From contig NC_089980.1 of NCBI RefSeq assembly GCF_036417845.1, positions 54,868,501 to 54,932,500 of the forward strand: 64,000 nucleotides of DNA. Direction: 5' to 3'. Below the pieces are notes generated by a model. The model did not search any database. It saw nothing but the letters and a program-made list of their open reading frames with translations, and had not been told where the DNA came from. Positions 11,490 through 22,808 of the stretch are shown here, piece by piece. Source of the DNA: Apteryx mantelli. Taxonomy: Eukaryota; Chordata; Aves; Apterygiformes; Apterygidae. The position numbers and the translations under genes are program-made. How positions within the stretch are numbered: position 1 is the first letter of the stretch; every line of letters begins with the position of its first letter.

Positions 11490-13343
11490 CTAAGGCCCGT
11501 TTGGAATTAAATCTGGCAAGAGATGTCAAGGACAACAGAAAGGGCTTCTTCAAATACATCAGTAGCAAGAGAAAGACTAGGGAAAATGTGGGGCCTTTGC
11601 TGAATGGGGTGGGTGCCCTGGTGACAAAGGATACAGAGAAGGCAGAGTTACTGAATGCCGCCTTTGCTTCAGTCTTTACTGCTAAGACCAGCCCTCAGGA
11701 ACCCCAGGTCCTGGAGACAAGAGAGAAAGTCTGGAGAAAGGTAGACTTTCCCTTGGTGGAGGAGGAGTGGGTTAGAGATCATTTAAGCAAACCTGACACC
11801 CACAAATCCATGGGCCCCGATGGGATGCACCCACGAGTGCTGAGGGAGCTGGCGGATGTCGTTGCTAAGCCACTCTCCATCATCTTTGAAAGGTAATGGA
11901 GAACAGGAGAAGTGCCTGAGGACTGGAAGAAAGCCAATGTCACCCCAGTCTTCAAAAAGGGCAAGAAGGAGGACCCAGGGAACTACAGGCCAGTCAGCCT
12001 CACCTGCATCCCTGGAAAGGTGATGGAGCAGCTCATCCTGGAGGCCATCTCCAAGCTTGTGGAAGAAAAGGAGGTGATCAGGAGTAGTCAGCATGGCTTC
12101 ACCAAGGGGAAATCATGCCTAACCAATCTGATAGCCTTCTATGATGGAATGACTGGCTGGGTAGATGAGGGGAGAGCAGTGGATGTTGTCTACCTAGACT
12201 TCAGCAAGGCTTTCGACACTGTCTCCCATAACATCCTCATAGGCAAGCTCAGGAAGTGTGGGCTGGATGAGTGGACAGTGAGGTGGACTGAGAACTGGCT
12301 GAATGGCAGAGCTCAGAGGGTTGTGATCAGCAGTGCAGAGTCTAGTTGGAGGCCTGTAGCTAGCGGTGTCCCCCAGGGGTCAGTACTGGGTCCAGTCTTG
12401 TTCAGTTTATTCATCAATGACCTGGATGAAGGGACAGAGTGCCCCCTCAGCAAGTTTGCTGATGATACCAAACTGGGAGGAGTGGCGGATACGCCAGAGG
12501 GCTGTGCTGCCATTCAGAGAGACCTGGACAGGCTGGAGAGGTGGGCAGAGAGGAACCTCATGAAGTTCAACAAAGGCAAGTGCAGGGTCCTGCACCTGGG
12601 GAGGAATAACCCCATGCACCAGTAGAGGTTGGGGGTTGACCTGCTGGAGAGCAGCTCTGCGGAGAAGGACCTGGGAGTGCTGGTGGACACCAAGTTAAGC
12701 ATGAGGCAGCAATGTGCCCTTGTGGCCAAGAAGGCCAATGGTATCCTGGGCTGCATCAGGAAGAGTGTTGCCAGCAGGTCGAGGGAGGTGATCCTCCCCC
12801 TCTCCTCAGCCCTGGTGAGGCCACATCTGGAGTACTGCATCCAGTTCTGGGCTCCCCAGTACAAGAGGGATGTGGCACTACTGGAGCAAGTCCAGCGAAG
12901 GGCTACAAAGATGATTAGGGGACTGGAGCATCTCTCTTATGAGGAAAGGCTGAGAGAGCTGGGAGTGTTCAGCCTGTAGAAGAGAATGCTGAGGGGGGAT
13001 CTTATCAATGCATGTGGGTATCTGCAGGGAAGGTGTAGAGAGGATGGAGCCAGACTCTTTTCGGTGGTGCCCAGTGACAGGACACGAGGCAACGGGCACA
13101 AACTGAAACACAGACAATTCCATCTGAACATGAGGAAAAACTTTTTCACTGTGAGGGTGGCAGAGCACTGGAACAGGTTGCCCAGAGAGGTGCTGGAGTC
13201 TCCTTCTCTGGAGATGTTCAAAACCCGCCTGGATGCAATCCTGTGCAATATGCTCTAGGTGACCCTGCTTGAGCAGGGAGGTTGGACTAGATGATCTCCA
13301 GAGGTCCCTTCCAACCCCAGCGATTCTGTGTGATTCTGTGTGA
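11490..13343 (+). mobile_element. CR1-type LINE, copy 2 (5'-truncated, chimeric-looking)
   Basis: Collinear with copy 1 from 11,491 (copy 1 position 6,203; constant offset 5,288), so truncated further into ORF2. Pieces: 11501-11896 (RT N-terminal part, ends TAA), 11912-12625 (RT core with [19 protein letters not shown] and FADD, ends TAG), 12629-12979 (RT thumb and C-terminal part, ends TAG) and 12986-13258 (C-terminal end, [15 protein letters not shown]). The 3' end is two ATTCTGTGTG units. A 6-bp repeat ATATCT at both ends may be a target duplication. Sequence identity to copies 1 and 3 switches along its length (see findings). Confidence 0.95.
11912..12625 (+). pseudogene. CR1 reverse transcriptase core (copy 2)
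   Basis: 237 codons with [30 protein letters not shown], the FDTVSHN block, [12 protein letters not shown] and a [11 protein letters not shown] end. It lies between TAA at 11894-11896 and TAG at 12623-12625, the same codons that are stops in copy 1. It lacks the endonuclease and the upstream RT part in frame, so it is a relic. Confidence 0.85.
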
Positions 13344-16300
13344 TATCTGCATTTGCCACTGAGTCAATACATTTAGTACCAGTATTTTTGTCTATGACTA
13401 TTTTAAATCAGCAGTTATGCTTTTGGTGTCAGGAATTGTGCACTAGAGATTTTATTTCGTTTTGATTTACATGTAAGCACCTATGTGTAGGAGCATTTAC
13501 CCACTTGTATGTATCTATAAGCAGGGTCGGGTATAAGCTATTGTCCTTAAAAATGGGTATGGGCCCAAATGTTTTGTGACTAACCAGGGCAGGAGGAAGG
13601 AAGGTTGAGACAAAGAATAAGTTTCAGGACCTGTAAGCAGCCATATATTGTACAGCACTTCTTTAGGATCCTAACAATTTTGACACCTCTTATCTTTCTT
13701 TTAATTGGCTGAGGGGTTAAAATATTACCTGTACATACTGACAGACAGACAAACTTCAATGGCAGAAGCTGTGTTTACTTACAAAACTTTTCTGAAGGAG
13801 TATTAAGTCTCTCTCTGTGACAGTTAAAAATTCTGTTTATGATACAGAAAATGTGATTCACTCAAGAAAAAAGTTAGGAGGAGTTTTTCACAATGTACTA
13901 CAAGAGGCTTTACCAATATCGAAGTGAAGTGTCATGGATGGAGGAGAAATAAAGCAAGTAAACCATGGATGGAAAAGATGACAAATACACCTGGTGTTCA
14001 TAGTTTCCTATCTGACAATTTTTTTTTTAAAAAGGACTTAATACACTTCAGAAAACAAATATTTAATCTGAAAAAATTTAGACACCCTTAAGAGCCCCCT
14101 TTAGGAGCTGCCATTTGGTGCTGTGGGACTCAGCAAGTAACTGTACAGATTCCTTCTACTGACCCTTTTGCTTTCATACTTTCCCATTTTCTTTCTCAGT
14201 ACCTGCCAGTCTGTGAAGCCACGAAACTCCACCTCCTGCCACCTTGGCATTGCTGTGCACTTCAGACAACTGTGGCAGGAGGGAAGGAAGGATTTTCTAC
14301 CCTTCATGTAGGTTATTCTGGAGGAGGTGGTCTGTCCCTGCAAAACTAAGGAACAACTTTTCAAGTGATAGAGGCATCACAGTGCAGAGCATAAGCACGT
14401 GTCAAAGATGCAGATGATGACGTACAAAGATATGGTTAAAACAGGAAATTAAAATGCTCTGAAATTATTTCCTTTTGTATAAATAATTCTTTCCACAGCT
14501 TCAATTTCATTCTTTATTTCTAATGCAAAATGCTTGCAGCATAAGAAGTGAAGTGACTTAAACTTTGTGTCAAGTTTTATGCTAAAAGATGAAGTATGTC
14601 CCTCAAAATTATGAACATACGTATGAAACGCTGGTAGTCCTAATAAGGCAAGTTGACAACATTGGCTCATCCCACACGGACACAACTATGTAGAGTAATG
14701 ATTGAGCAATAGAAGACGAAAAGATGTCTCAAATATTTGCCATTTCTTACTTTACTTATTAATCAATTCAGAGTGACATGTTTACACTGTTTCTTGTAAA
14801 AATTAATCTTTCATTCTTGAAAAATACCAGTTCTGCATCTTAAGTTATTTAGATGTCAAAGCCCAATGGTTTTCCAAACAACCTTTCAGTGTTAAATCTT
14901 CCCTAGAATATTGCAGGAATGGGGACAAAAATGTACATTGATAAAATCTTTTCCATTGTCATCTGGAAGTGTCAACATTTTAAAACTAATAGTAAAACTT
15001 AAGTCGAAACTGGACCGAAAAGGAAACTTCCTGTTTATGAGAAGGCCATATGTGTAAATGAAGCATTACTTCCTTTTGAATTGTTGAAAGAAATGCAGTA
15101 GTTTTTCAAATAATCTCTTGTTTCTGAAAGTAGAGTACTGTGAAAACTAAAATGGCTCAGATCTGTTTCGGGAATTGGATAGAACCAAAATATTTGATAT
15201 GAAGTAATAATTGATATGAAATAGTCTGTGATTTATGAACAATTTTGTTGCATGACAACGCTTCAGCCATGCTCTTTTGGAAAAAAAACAATACAGGGAA
15301 GAAAATATATGCATGATACATGGAGCTAAACAATGTGCATTTTTTTGAAAAATAGCAGCCGCCATATTATAAACATGTTCTGGAAGGGAATGAAGAGGTA
15401 GGAATAACAATCCTTCACAGGATTACAACACCACAACACTTTGTACTGGAGAATCTTAAGAACTCTTTCAAAACATTATTTCATCCTCTGGGACCTACGG
15501 GTGCATTATTAATCCCCAATTCACAGAAGCAAAAAACACTGGCACAAATATTCCAGAAGTAGGCAAGTATAACTGTTAAGTTTTAAGACTGTCTCTATAC
15601 ATCATTAAGAAAAAAAAATCTTAAACACAGCATTCAGGTGTTAAATCTGGATTAGACTGTAGACAGATGCATTGGCATGAGGACAGGAGTCTGCAGATCA
15701 GGTCCAAGGCTGCTGTGTTGCCTGTGCTTAAAATACTTTCCCCCATCCGTTCTTTGGGAACTGTGCACAGGAATAGCTGCATGCAGAATTTCTTTCCTTG
15801 GCTAATTCCTTGGCTGTCCCAGTGGGTCAAGTGGAATCATGCCACACGTGCCAGCTCCTGCTTTCTGAAACTTAATTGTACCTTTTTTCTCATCAAAAGT
15901 CCCACTAGAGAAAGTCATTTTTTTCCTTTCTGTAGAAGAGAAAAATGGTTCTGTTTAGAACTGTCCTTCTTAAGATATATGATCTCAGTAAAACTATGAT
16001 CAGGGATTAGGTCTTCCATGCAGTTAAGAATGATTGTAACTGTTAATAACAAGAACAACAAAAAAAATCTCATTTTTATTCACAAAAAGTTACTAAATAT
16101 GGAAATGAACCAAAAAAATAAGAATAAGATTGTACATGGAAGTTTCTTAAATCACTGGAAGGTATTAAATGGAGAAGTACTGTTGTACAATGATTGCAAT
16201 GATTGCCAATCTTTTTGTAACTGAATCTCACTTCAGAAAGTTAGTGATCTTCCACGTGTCACTGGTTTCAGTTTTAGACATTGTCCCTACTTCTTCAGCA

Positions 16301-17531
16301 TCAGAGCTGAGCTACTGTGTATAGATAAACACACTGGATTAAATCCATGACTAGTTTGTGATCCTCTACTTCTGACTGCAAAATCACAGAGCTGAGACAC
16401 TGCTGCTGACTCCTCAGAAATCAGGACAGACTAATTTGCTTTGGGGCCATGCTCTAACATACTCAAGTCCCACCAGCAAGGTACATCTTACCAATTCATA
16501 ACCACTGCTTCTGAATATCTATTAAAGCAACCTGAGATTGTTCGTGTCATAACCTTAATCTCTGTGTATTTATGATAGACAAGTCCTTCTCTAAATTTTC
16601 TGTTGGATGTTATTACTGTTAACAAAAAGACTACAGCAGAGATGGGAGGAAGAAAAGTGGGTTGAATGATTAGAAGACAGGACCTGAGAGAACCCCGCCT
16701 TGCATGAAATTGAACAAGTCTGGGTTTCATTTTCTTCACATATATAGAAAGGCATTGGTCCAAACTTATCTCAGCAGCTGACCGTGGCTGCAGTTTACCG
16801 CCCTCTCTCTCCTTTCCCTGTGTGTCAGCAAGATTTAAAAAGAGGAAATTGTCTCACAAAGGGAGTGTCGAGACTATATCTCCTAGAGGTTACTGGATGA
16901 CTACGTAATCTAAGTGGCTATAAACAATTTCCAAGTTACCTTATTACAGCTGTTGCTAAGATTTAAAGTGTGATTTGCAATGCATGTCTCCGGTGTCCAG
17001 GGACTGGTGCATTCAACAGTGATGAAAAGACTCCAGAAATGCTCAGCAGATGTCAGAAAAGGAATTCACTTGCTTCTAAATAAACAACATTAAACTTGTT
17101 CATGTCTAGCTAGAGCACTAAACAGTGCTGTACAAATACTGAGATGGCTGGAAAATGGTCAATGACCACTGACTGAATAAAAGGTTGTAAAAGGTCAGAT
17201 CAAATATCTGTCCAACTCACTGCCTAGATTCCAGTGATGGCTAGTAGCACATGTCTACGGAAAACTTTAAGAACAAGAAAAGCACAGAATGACACTTACT
17301 CTTTGTATCCTTATAACGTTTGACAGACTGCAATTGTGAGACTTCCTGGGCTAGAGTTTAGGTCCATATTTTTGTGCTTTCTCACTCTTAATGGACTTCT
17401 CTGTCATTAATATGGCTCATCACTGATCTGTTTATGATCCTCTCTGTCCACACACAGAGCAAGCTGTACATTCTTTTTTTAAGTACTTATTTACTTAAAA
17501 TTAAGAAATGCAACCTAGCCTATATATATAA

Positions 17532-17576
<45 letters not shown>

Positions 17577-20369
17577 TACATTAGAGAGAGAGAGAGAACT
17601 GCAGAGGGCCATAACCATAGGTAGCATCTTGTACCTGAACAGAATTACAACACGGCAGCTGACCCTTTCAGAAAGCAGAGGAAGATTCGTCTACCTTTAA
17701 TGTACTGCATGAACCCATAAAAGACACTGGCACACACACAGCAAGAGCAAAGCACAATATCTTTTTTTTTTTTTTTTTACATACAGCCGTATAATGAAAT
17801 ATATAGTACCAACTCCTTTCCGAAGTCTGTGAGAAACAAAGCCCGTCAATGAAATTAAACAATAACAGACATATATTTATACTGTAAAATTTATACTGTA
17901 TGTCATATGTAATCAACCTCCAGAACTCACAGTAGATTTTACTAAGGCCAAGAATGGGAATAAAAAAATGAAATGAAACATTCATATGAATAATATTTGA
18001 ACTTATATTAATTAGTGTAAAATAAGCTGCACCAAGGCAGAAACCAGCCACTAAATGCCTGGAACTAGAAACAACAATTCCCCTCTAGGCGTGTTGACAT
18101 ATCATTTTTAATGATAAGGATTTTACACCTTCCTCTGACACATTTGGTACTGGTGACTTTCAAGAAGCAGGATAATGGATCAGACGTACCTTTGGTTTAA
18201 TAGGTCCTAGGTTCCTTTTCTTCAAAGTCCCCCTTCCTGATCAACAAGTGTGGTCTTCTCTACGTTATGAACAAGACTGCCAAGTTAGTATATAGTTATT
18301 TATTTTTCAAATGGCTTTACAGAGCAGATGTTCCCCTGCGAACATTAGAGCTCTTTCTCTATGTAGGCTTTCTCTGCAAGCGAAACCCTGAATCTCACCC
18401 AGATACCACTGAGGTCCACAGCAAAACTCCCACTGAGTTGATCAAGATGAGGATTTGATCCACTGACTGTGATTTCCTGTTCAGCTTCTGCCCCACTGTA
18501 CAGCTAGCAAGTAGTTGATGCATATGTTAACATTAATCATGCTGATTTTCGGGCTGCCTGGTGTGAGAAATCACAAGTATAATCCTTGGGCAGGTTTTTT
18601 CCTTCCTTTCTAGTAGCAACTGTTGTACATGTGTTATTATAAAGATGAACAAATCTGTAAAGGTTGGGAGTTCAGCTTAACTTTTCAGAATTCAGTGGCT
18701 TATCTAAAGTTTATTTGAAATGGCTATATTTTAAAAGTGGACGAGAAGTCTTGTCAGAACTTCATTCAGAGGACTTTCAGGATTTCAGGATTTCCTGTTT
18801 TTTGGCTGGCCCAGAAACAATAAGATATATCAAACTTATCAAAAGATCCTGAAAGAGGAGGAAACGTCATCACTGACTTTTAGTAGATAGGAGTGTGATG
18901 CTCAGGAAACTGAAAAAAAATATCTGTCCAGTACCACACAAAAGCCAGTTTCAGAATCAGATCCCAGATCTACTCACTACTTCCTATAGTTAGAAAAACA
19001 GCTCCTCTCTAGGAATTTCAGGCCTTCTTTCTCCATGTCTATATCCCTCTGGAAACAAGAATTGAGGAGGCTGCAAAATCTTTAAATATATGTGGTTGTT
19101 TTTTTTTTCAAAATTAACCAAATATTCTTAATCATCTTCAAGAGCCTGTAGTTAGAACTATGAACAGAGGTCGGGGAATGTTACTGCTTTTTTATGAACT
19201 GGTTTAGTCACAGCAGTACCTGCTGATTTGAACCTTCCTTCTCTCTTTTTCACAGAGGCCCTGTACTAGTTCTGCACTGTTGTTTTTATGATTTCACTTG
19301 TTTCCAGCAGTTTTATTTCTCTAGGTCCCTTCTGCAGGGTTTTGTTCTGTTGTCACAAAAGAATTCTTTTCTTTACTCTATCTGAATCATCATTAAGTGT
19401 TCAGGCTCAAAACTTTTGCTCTTGGTGACACCGTATTCTCACAGATCCATACCATGGATTTAAACGGGACTCTTGGGAATATGGGTGGCAAGATCTTGAT
19501 CACTCTTGATTACCTGAATAACGTCAAGCAGTTCTGTCCTTGCAGCAGAATAGAATAGAGCTACTGTTCAACGAAGTGGTTCAAAGGATCCATCAAAAGA
19601 CTGTGGTGGAGAGTATATGACTTTCTTGTGTAATGTTCTGAGTACTTGGGCTATGCCTTCAGAACAACCTTTCATTTCCAGCTCTCACTGGAACCAAAGG
19701 CCAAAGAAAGTGAATTGCTGGGATATTTCTAAGAGAATACAGTTTGCATTCATACCTCAAAATTGGCATTTTGGTATGATGGACATTCTTATTCTTACTA
19801 ATCCAATTCAAGCACACCTCTGTGGGAGCAGTTCTTATTCATGGCAAAAAAAAATTCATGCAAAGAATTTTTTTCCTTGTATCTTATTCTGTTGAAATTG
19901 TCACTAAGCACTCCTGCCTGAAATTCTTCATCTGGAAGGCAATCCTTATTCACACAAACATACCCAGTGACTTAAATGGGACTCACAGCAGAAAGAGTTA
20001 CAGAATAGGATCATGTATTTGTTCAAACACATCAGCCAAGATCCAATACAGAGAATGTGTGTACGAGTCCAACAAAAAAGAGAAGGACCAAAATTTCTCA
20101 ATTACAACAACATAAATAAAAATATGGACAGTTTGCCAGATTAAGACTTCATGTGGAATGATGTCTTTTGTCAGTAAGACTAGGAAAGCTGCCCTTTACA
20201 TCCTTAAAAAATACTAAGTGATTTGTAACCAAGCAGTAGATTTGTTGGTTTGTTTGAAATAAAATGGTTTATAGCAAGGCAAGAGGCTTATTTAACTGAG
20301 GGCTTTGGAGGAGGTTTTTTTTTTTTTTAATGAAACATAACTATAAAAAAGGTAAAGAGATTTTTTTTT
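13344..20369. other. Intergenic downstream of THBS2, no gene seen
   Basis: 7 kb between CR1 copy 2 and the predicted THBS2 3' end. It contains only short open stretches without family features, a compound TA/TG/GA microsatellite at 17,520-17,600, a T-run at 17,761-17,778 and a small TTCAGGA tandem near 18,776-18,792. Confidence 0.6.
17520..17600. repeat. Compound (TA)n(TG)n(GA)n microsatellite
   Basis: TA-rich dinucleotides to about 17,543, then about 16 TG copies to 17,574, a short spacer, and GAGA at about 17,585-17,598. Confidence 0.95.
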
Positions 20370-22549
20370 ATAAAACCTTTTTACAGTTTATTTCCTATCA
20401 TTAGTTTCTTAAAATATATATATAAAAATGAGGATCTAACTAAATGAATCAGGACGTTAAATGATAGAATCCGTCCATGTAAACAAATAAATAATTATTT
20501 ACAATCTTTGGCAAAACATAGTGAAATTTCATTGATCTCATTCTCTCTCTCTCTCACACACACAAACACACACACTTGCAAGGAAAAAAATGAAAAAAAA
20601 GAAAAAACATCATAAATAAGTTACATAGAATAGGAAAATTATGATACAGTCTAAATATTAACATCTTCATCCCCACACTGATGTCTCTCTGAAAAAACAA
20701 AAAACCCTACACAGCCATTACAATCATTACATTTAATGAAGCCACCCTCCCTTCTTCTCTGTACGTGGGGATACAATTTGAAACACCAAAAGGAAGAAAC
20801 TGAAACAAACGTAAAAACCTCATAAAGAGGATTTGGAAAAAAAAAAATCAAAAAAAAAATCAAAGATTTGATAATATGAACATTATAAAATGTGCAATAA
20901 AGCCAGAAATTGGATTTCTTTCTAACGTATATAGCAACAAAATCTATTTCAAGGGAGAAAAAGTTGATTTGACATTTAGCTCACTGTGCCCTACAAGAAG
21001 GTGAAGTTACTGTATTATGCCATTAGTAAACCCATCTATGAATAAAATTACACCAGCAAGTGTTCTTTTTGTGAACAAAGCTCATACAACTTAAACAAAA
21101 CAAAAAAAATGTTAAACATGTTTATGCTATTATATATCTGAATAACTGTTGTATCTGTTTAGAATAAACACTGGTATCCCTTCAGCATTATTTTAAAAAC
21201 TTCTATATACAGCAGACATAGGTAACAATCAAAATATTAAAATTAGGGTAACCGGATATATGTTAAGGTTCCATTTATAAATTCCTTATTATTATTCATT
21301 TAACTTTAAAGCATACATGAATATAACCCATGAAACTATGTGCTTAAGTGTATGCCATGCTTTGACAATATCTACATACTGCAATATGCTTTTTGAAATA
21401 GCTTTAAAATATCTTTATTTGTAAGTGTATTACTAATGCGTTATATGACATGCTTTAAAATAAATTATCAAGTAGCTCAACGTGATAATCATAATAAATA
21501 TTAACAAAACATTTATAATTGGAACCTTAAATTCATATGTTACCAAATTAAGTAATAGTAGCGTTGCCACCTTTTCAAAAACCCAGATCAGGATTCAGGA
21601 TGTCAAAGTGCTTTTTGCAGCAGAGGTGGGAAAGTGGTTCAGATTCATTTTGCTCCACATGATCATGGATTATTTTTTATTATGAGGGAATGCAAAACAA
21701 GATGGAAATGGAACAACCAGAAATCATTTTATGAAAGTCATCCTGACAGTGGTGATAGCCATGGATGTTTAACTTGATCACTTTTCCCTGTCACATGGGA
21801 ATTTCTAATTAAAGCCAAACAGAACTGAACTAAGTCTATGATAATAGACAATGTTTTAGGTTGCAAATTTGATATTTCTACCAACTCGAATCTTAATGTT
21901 ATTAAAAGCATCCTCATCAGCTGAAGGACATCTTTTTGGATCAAGAAATCTTCCTAATTGACCTTCATTTTATTCTCCAAAGGCTTTTTCATTGTTAGTA
22001 CAGATACCATTGGTGCAGCTCTCTGTTATTTTGTTGAAATTAGAGGCTTTGTGTTACTGATGTCCAGCCCTGATCAGACCAAGGAAGTGTCAACCATACA
22101 CCTAAAGAGTTATTCAAACACTTTTTTTCCCTCACTTAAAGACAATGAATAATAATCATTATCCCCTTTTTTTCTCCATATATATAAATACATTTAGAAA
22201 CTACATTTTTATATGTAAACGTTATTTCTTAAAAAGACAAACAAACAAATATGTCTTGCTAAGTTTTCACTCTAGAAAAGTGTTCTAATGTATCAATCTG
22301 CTTTTTGCTTCCGTGGTGGGTCGGATGCTCACGTATTGGTTTCATTAGTCCTGGCTGTGAGAAGGCACTTGGGTGGAGGGATGGCTGAGCCACTCCTGGC
22401 AGCAGGGAGGAACCTGGTCAGTGGAGCACAAGGACAGAGGAGAAGGTACACAAAAATAGAAACTGGGAGTACCAGGATGTACTGAGGTGTCTAGGTTGCA
22501 CAGCATCTACAGTGCTTTGCTGATAATGCAGCAACCATTGCTCAAGCAT
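20370..22549 (-). CDS. THBS2: THBS2 exon 22: last two codons, stop and 3' UTR
   Basis: Only 8 nt are coding (22549-22542): they complete Asp, then Ala and TGA, giving a CRDA C-terminus comparable to CRDI in human THBS2. The acceptor is a good CCCCCATTTCTTTCAG. The rest is inferred 3' UTR, AT-rich, about 2.2 kb. A canonical minus-strand AATAAA at 20392-20387 is the distal candidate end; other AATAAA words at 21419-21414 and 21681-21676 could give shorter forms. The 3' limit is an estimate. Confidence 0.72.
20387..20392 (-). terminator. Candidate distal polyadenylation signal of THBS2
   Basis: AATAAA on the minus strand (TTTATT on plus), in GGAAATAAACTG, about 2.15 kb after the THBS2 stop. It would give a 3' UTR close to the length usual for vertebrate THBS2. 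Cleavage would fall near 20,370, just before an A-rich run. Assigned by position and motif only. Confidence 0.45.
20542..20575. repeat. (TC)n(AC)n microsatellite in the inferred THBS2 3' UTR
   Basis: About 7 TC copies followed by about 10 imperfect AC copies. In THBS2 sense this is a GU-rich then GA-rich stretch about 150 nt before the distal AATAAA. Confidence 0.9.
21414..21419 (-). terminator. Candidate proximal polyadenylation signal of THBS2
   Basis: AATAAA on the minus strand about 1.1 kb after the stop codon. Such hexamers are frequent by chance in AT-rich DNA, so this is only a possible alternative 3' end. Confidence 0.2.
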
Positions 22550-22761
22550 CTGAAAGAAATGGGGGAAAAAGATATTAATTGTTGGGGTTGCTTTATTTAA
22601 TTTGGAATTCATTCAGACTGGAACACAACTCCATCATGATGCAGTAGAATGAATGCAGCACAATGCTTCCTGTTCTGCATTTTCCTATAAATGTGATCAC
22701 ATTTATATAAAAGCAGATTATATATAGATACACACACACACACACACACACACACGTGTGT

Positions 22762-22808
<47 letters not shown>

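Noticed and set aside
19617..20115. Overlapping plus-strand frames of 92 and 97 codons
   Set aside because: No domain, no splice support, AT-rich background; probably chance.
22731..22808. Microsatellite considered as a CRISPR-like or structured array
   Set aside because: It is plain dinucleotide runs with no spacer structure, in a vertebrate intron.
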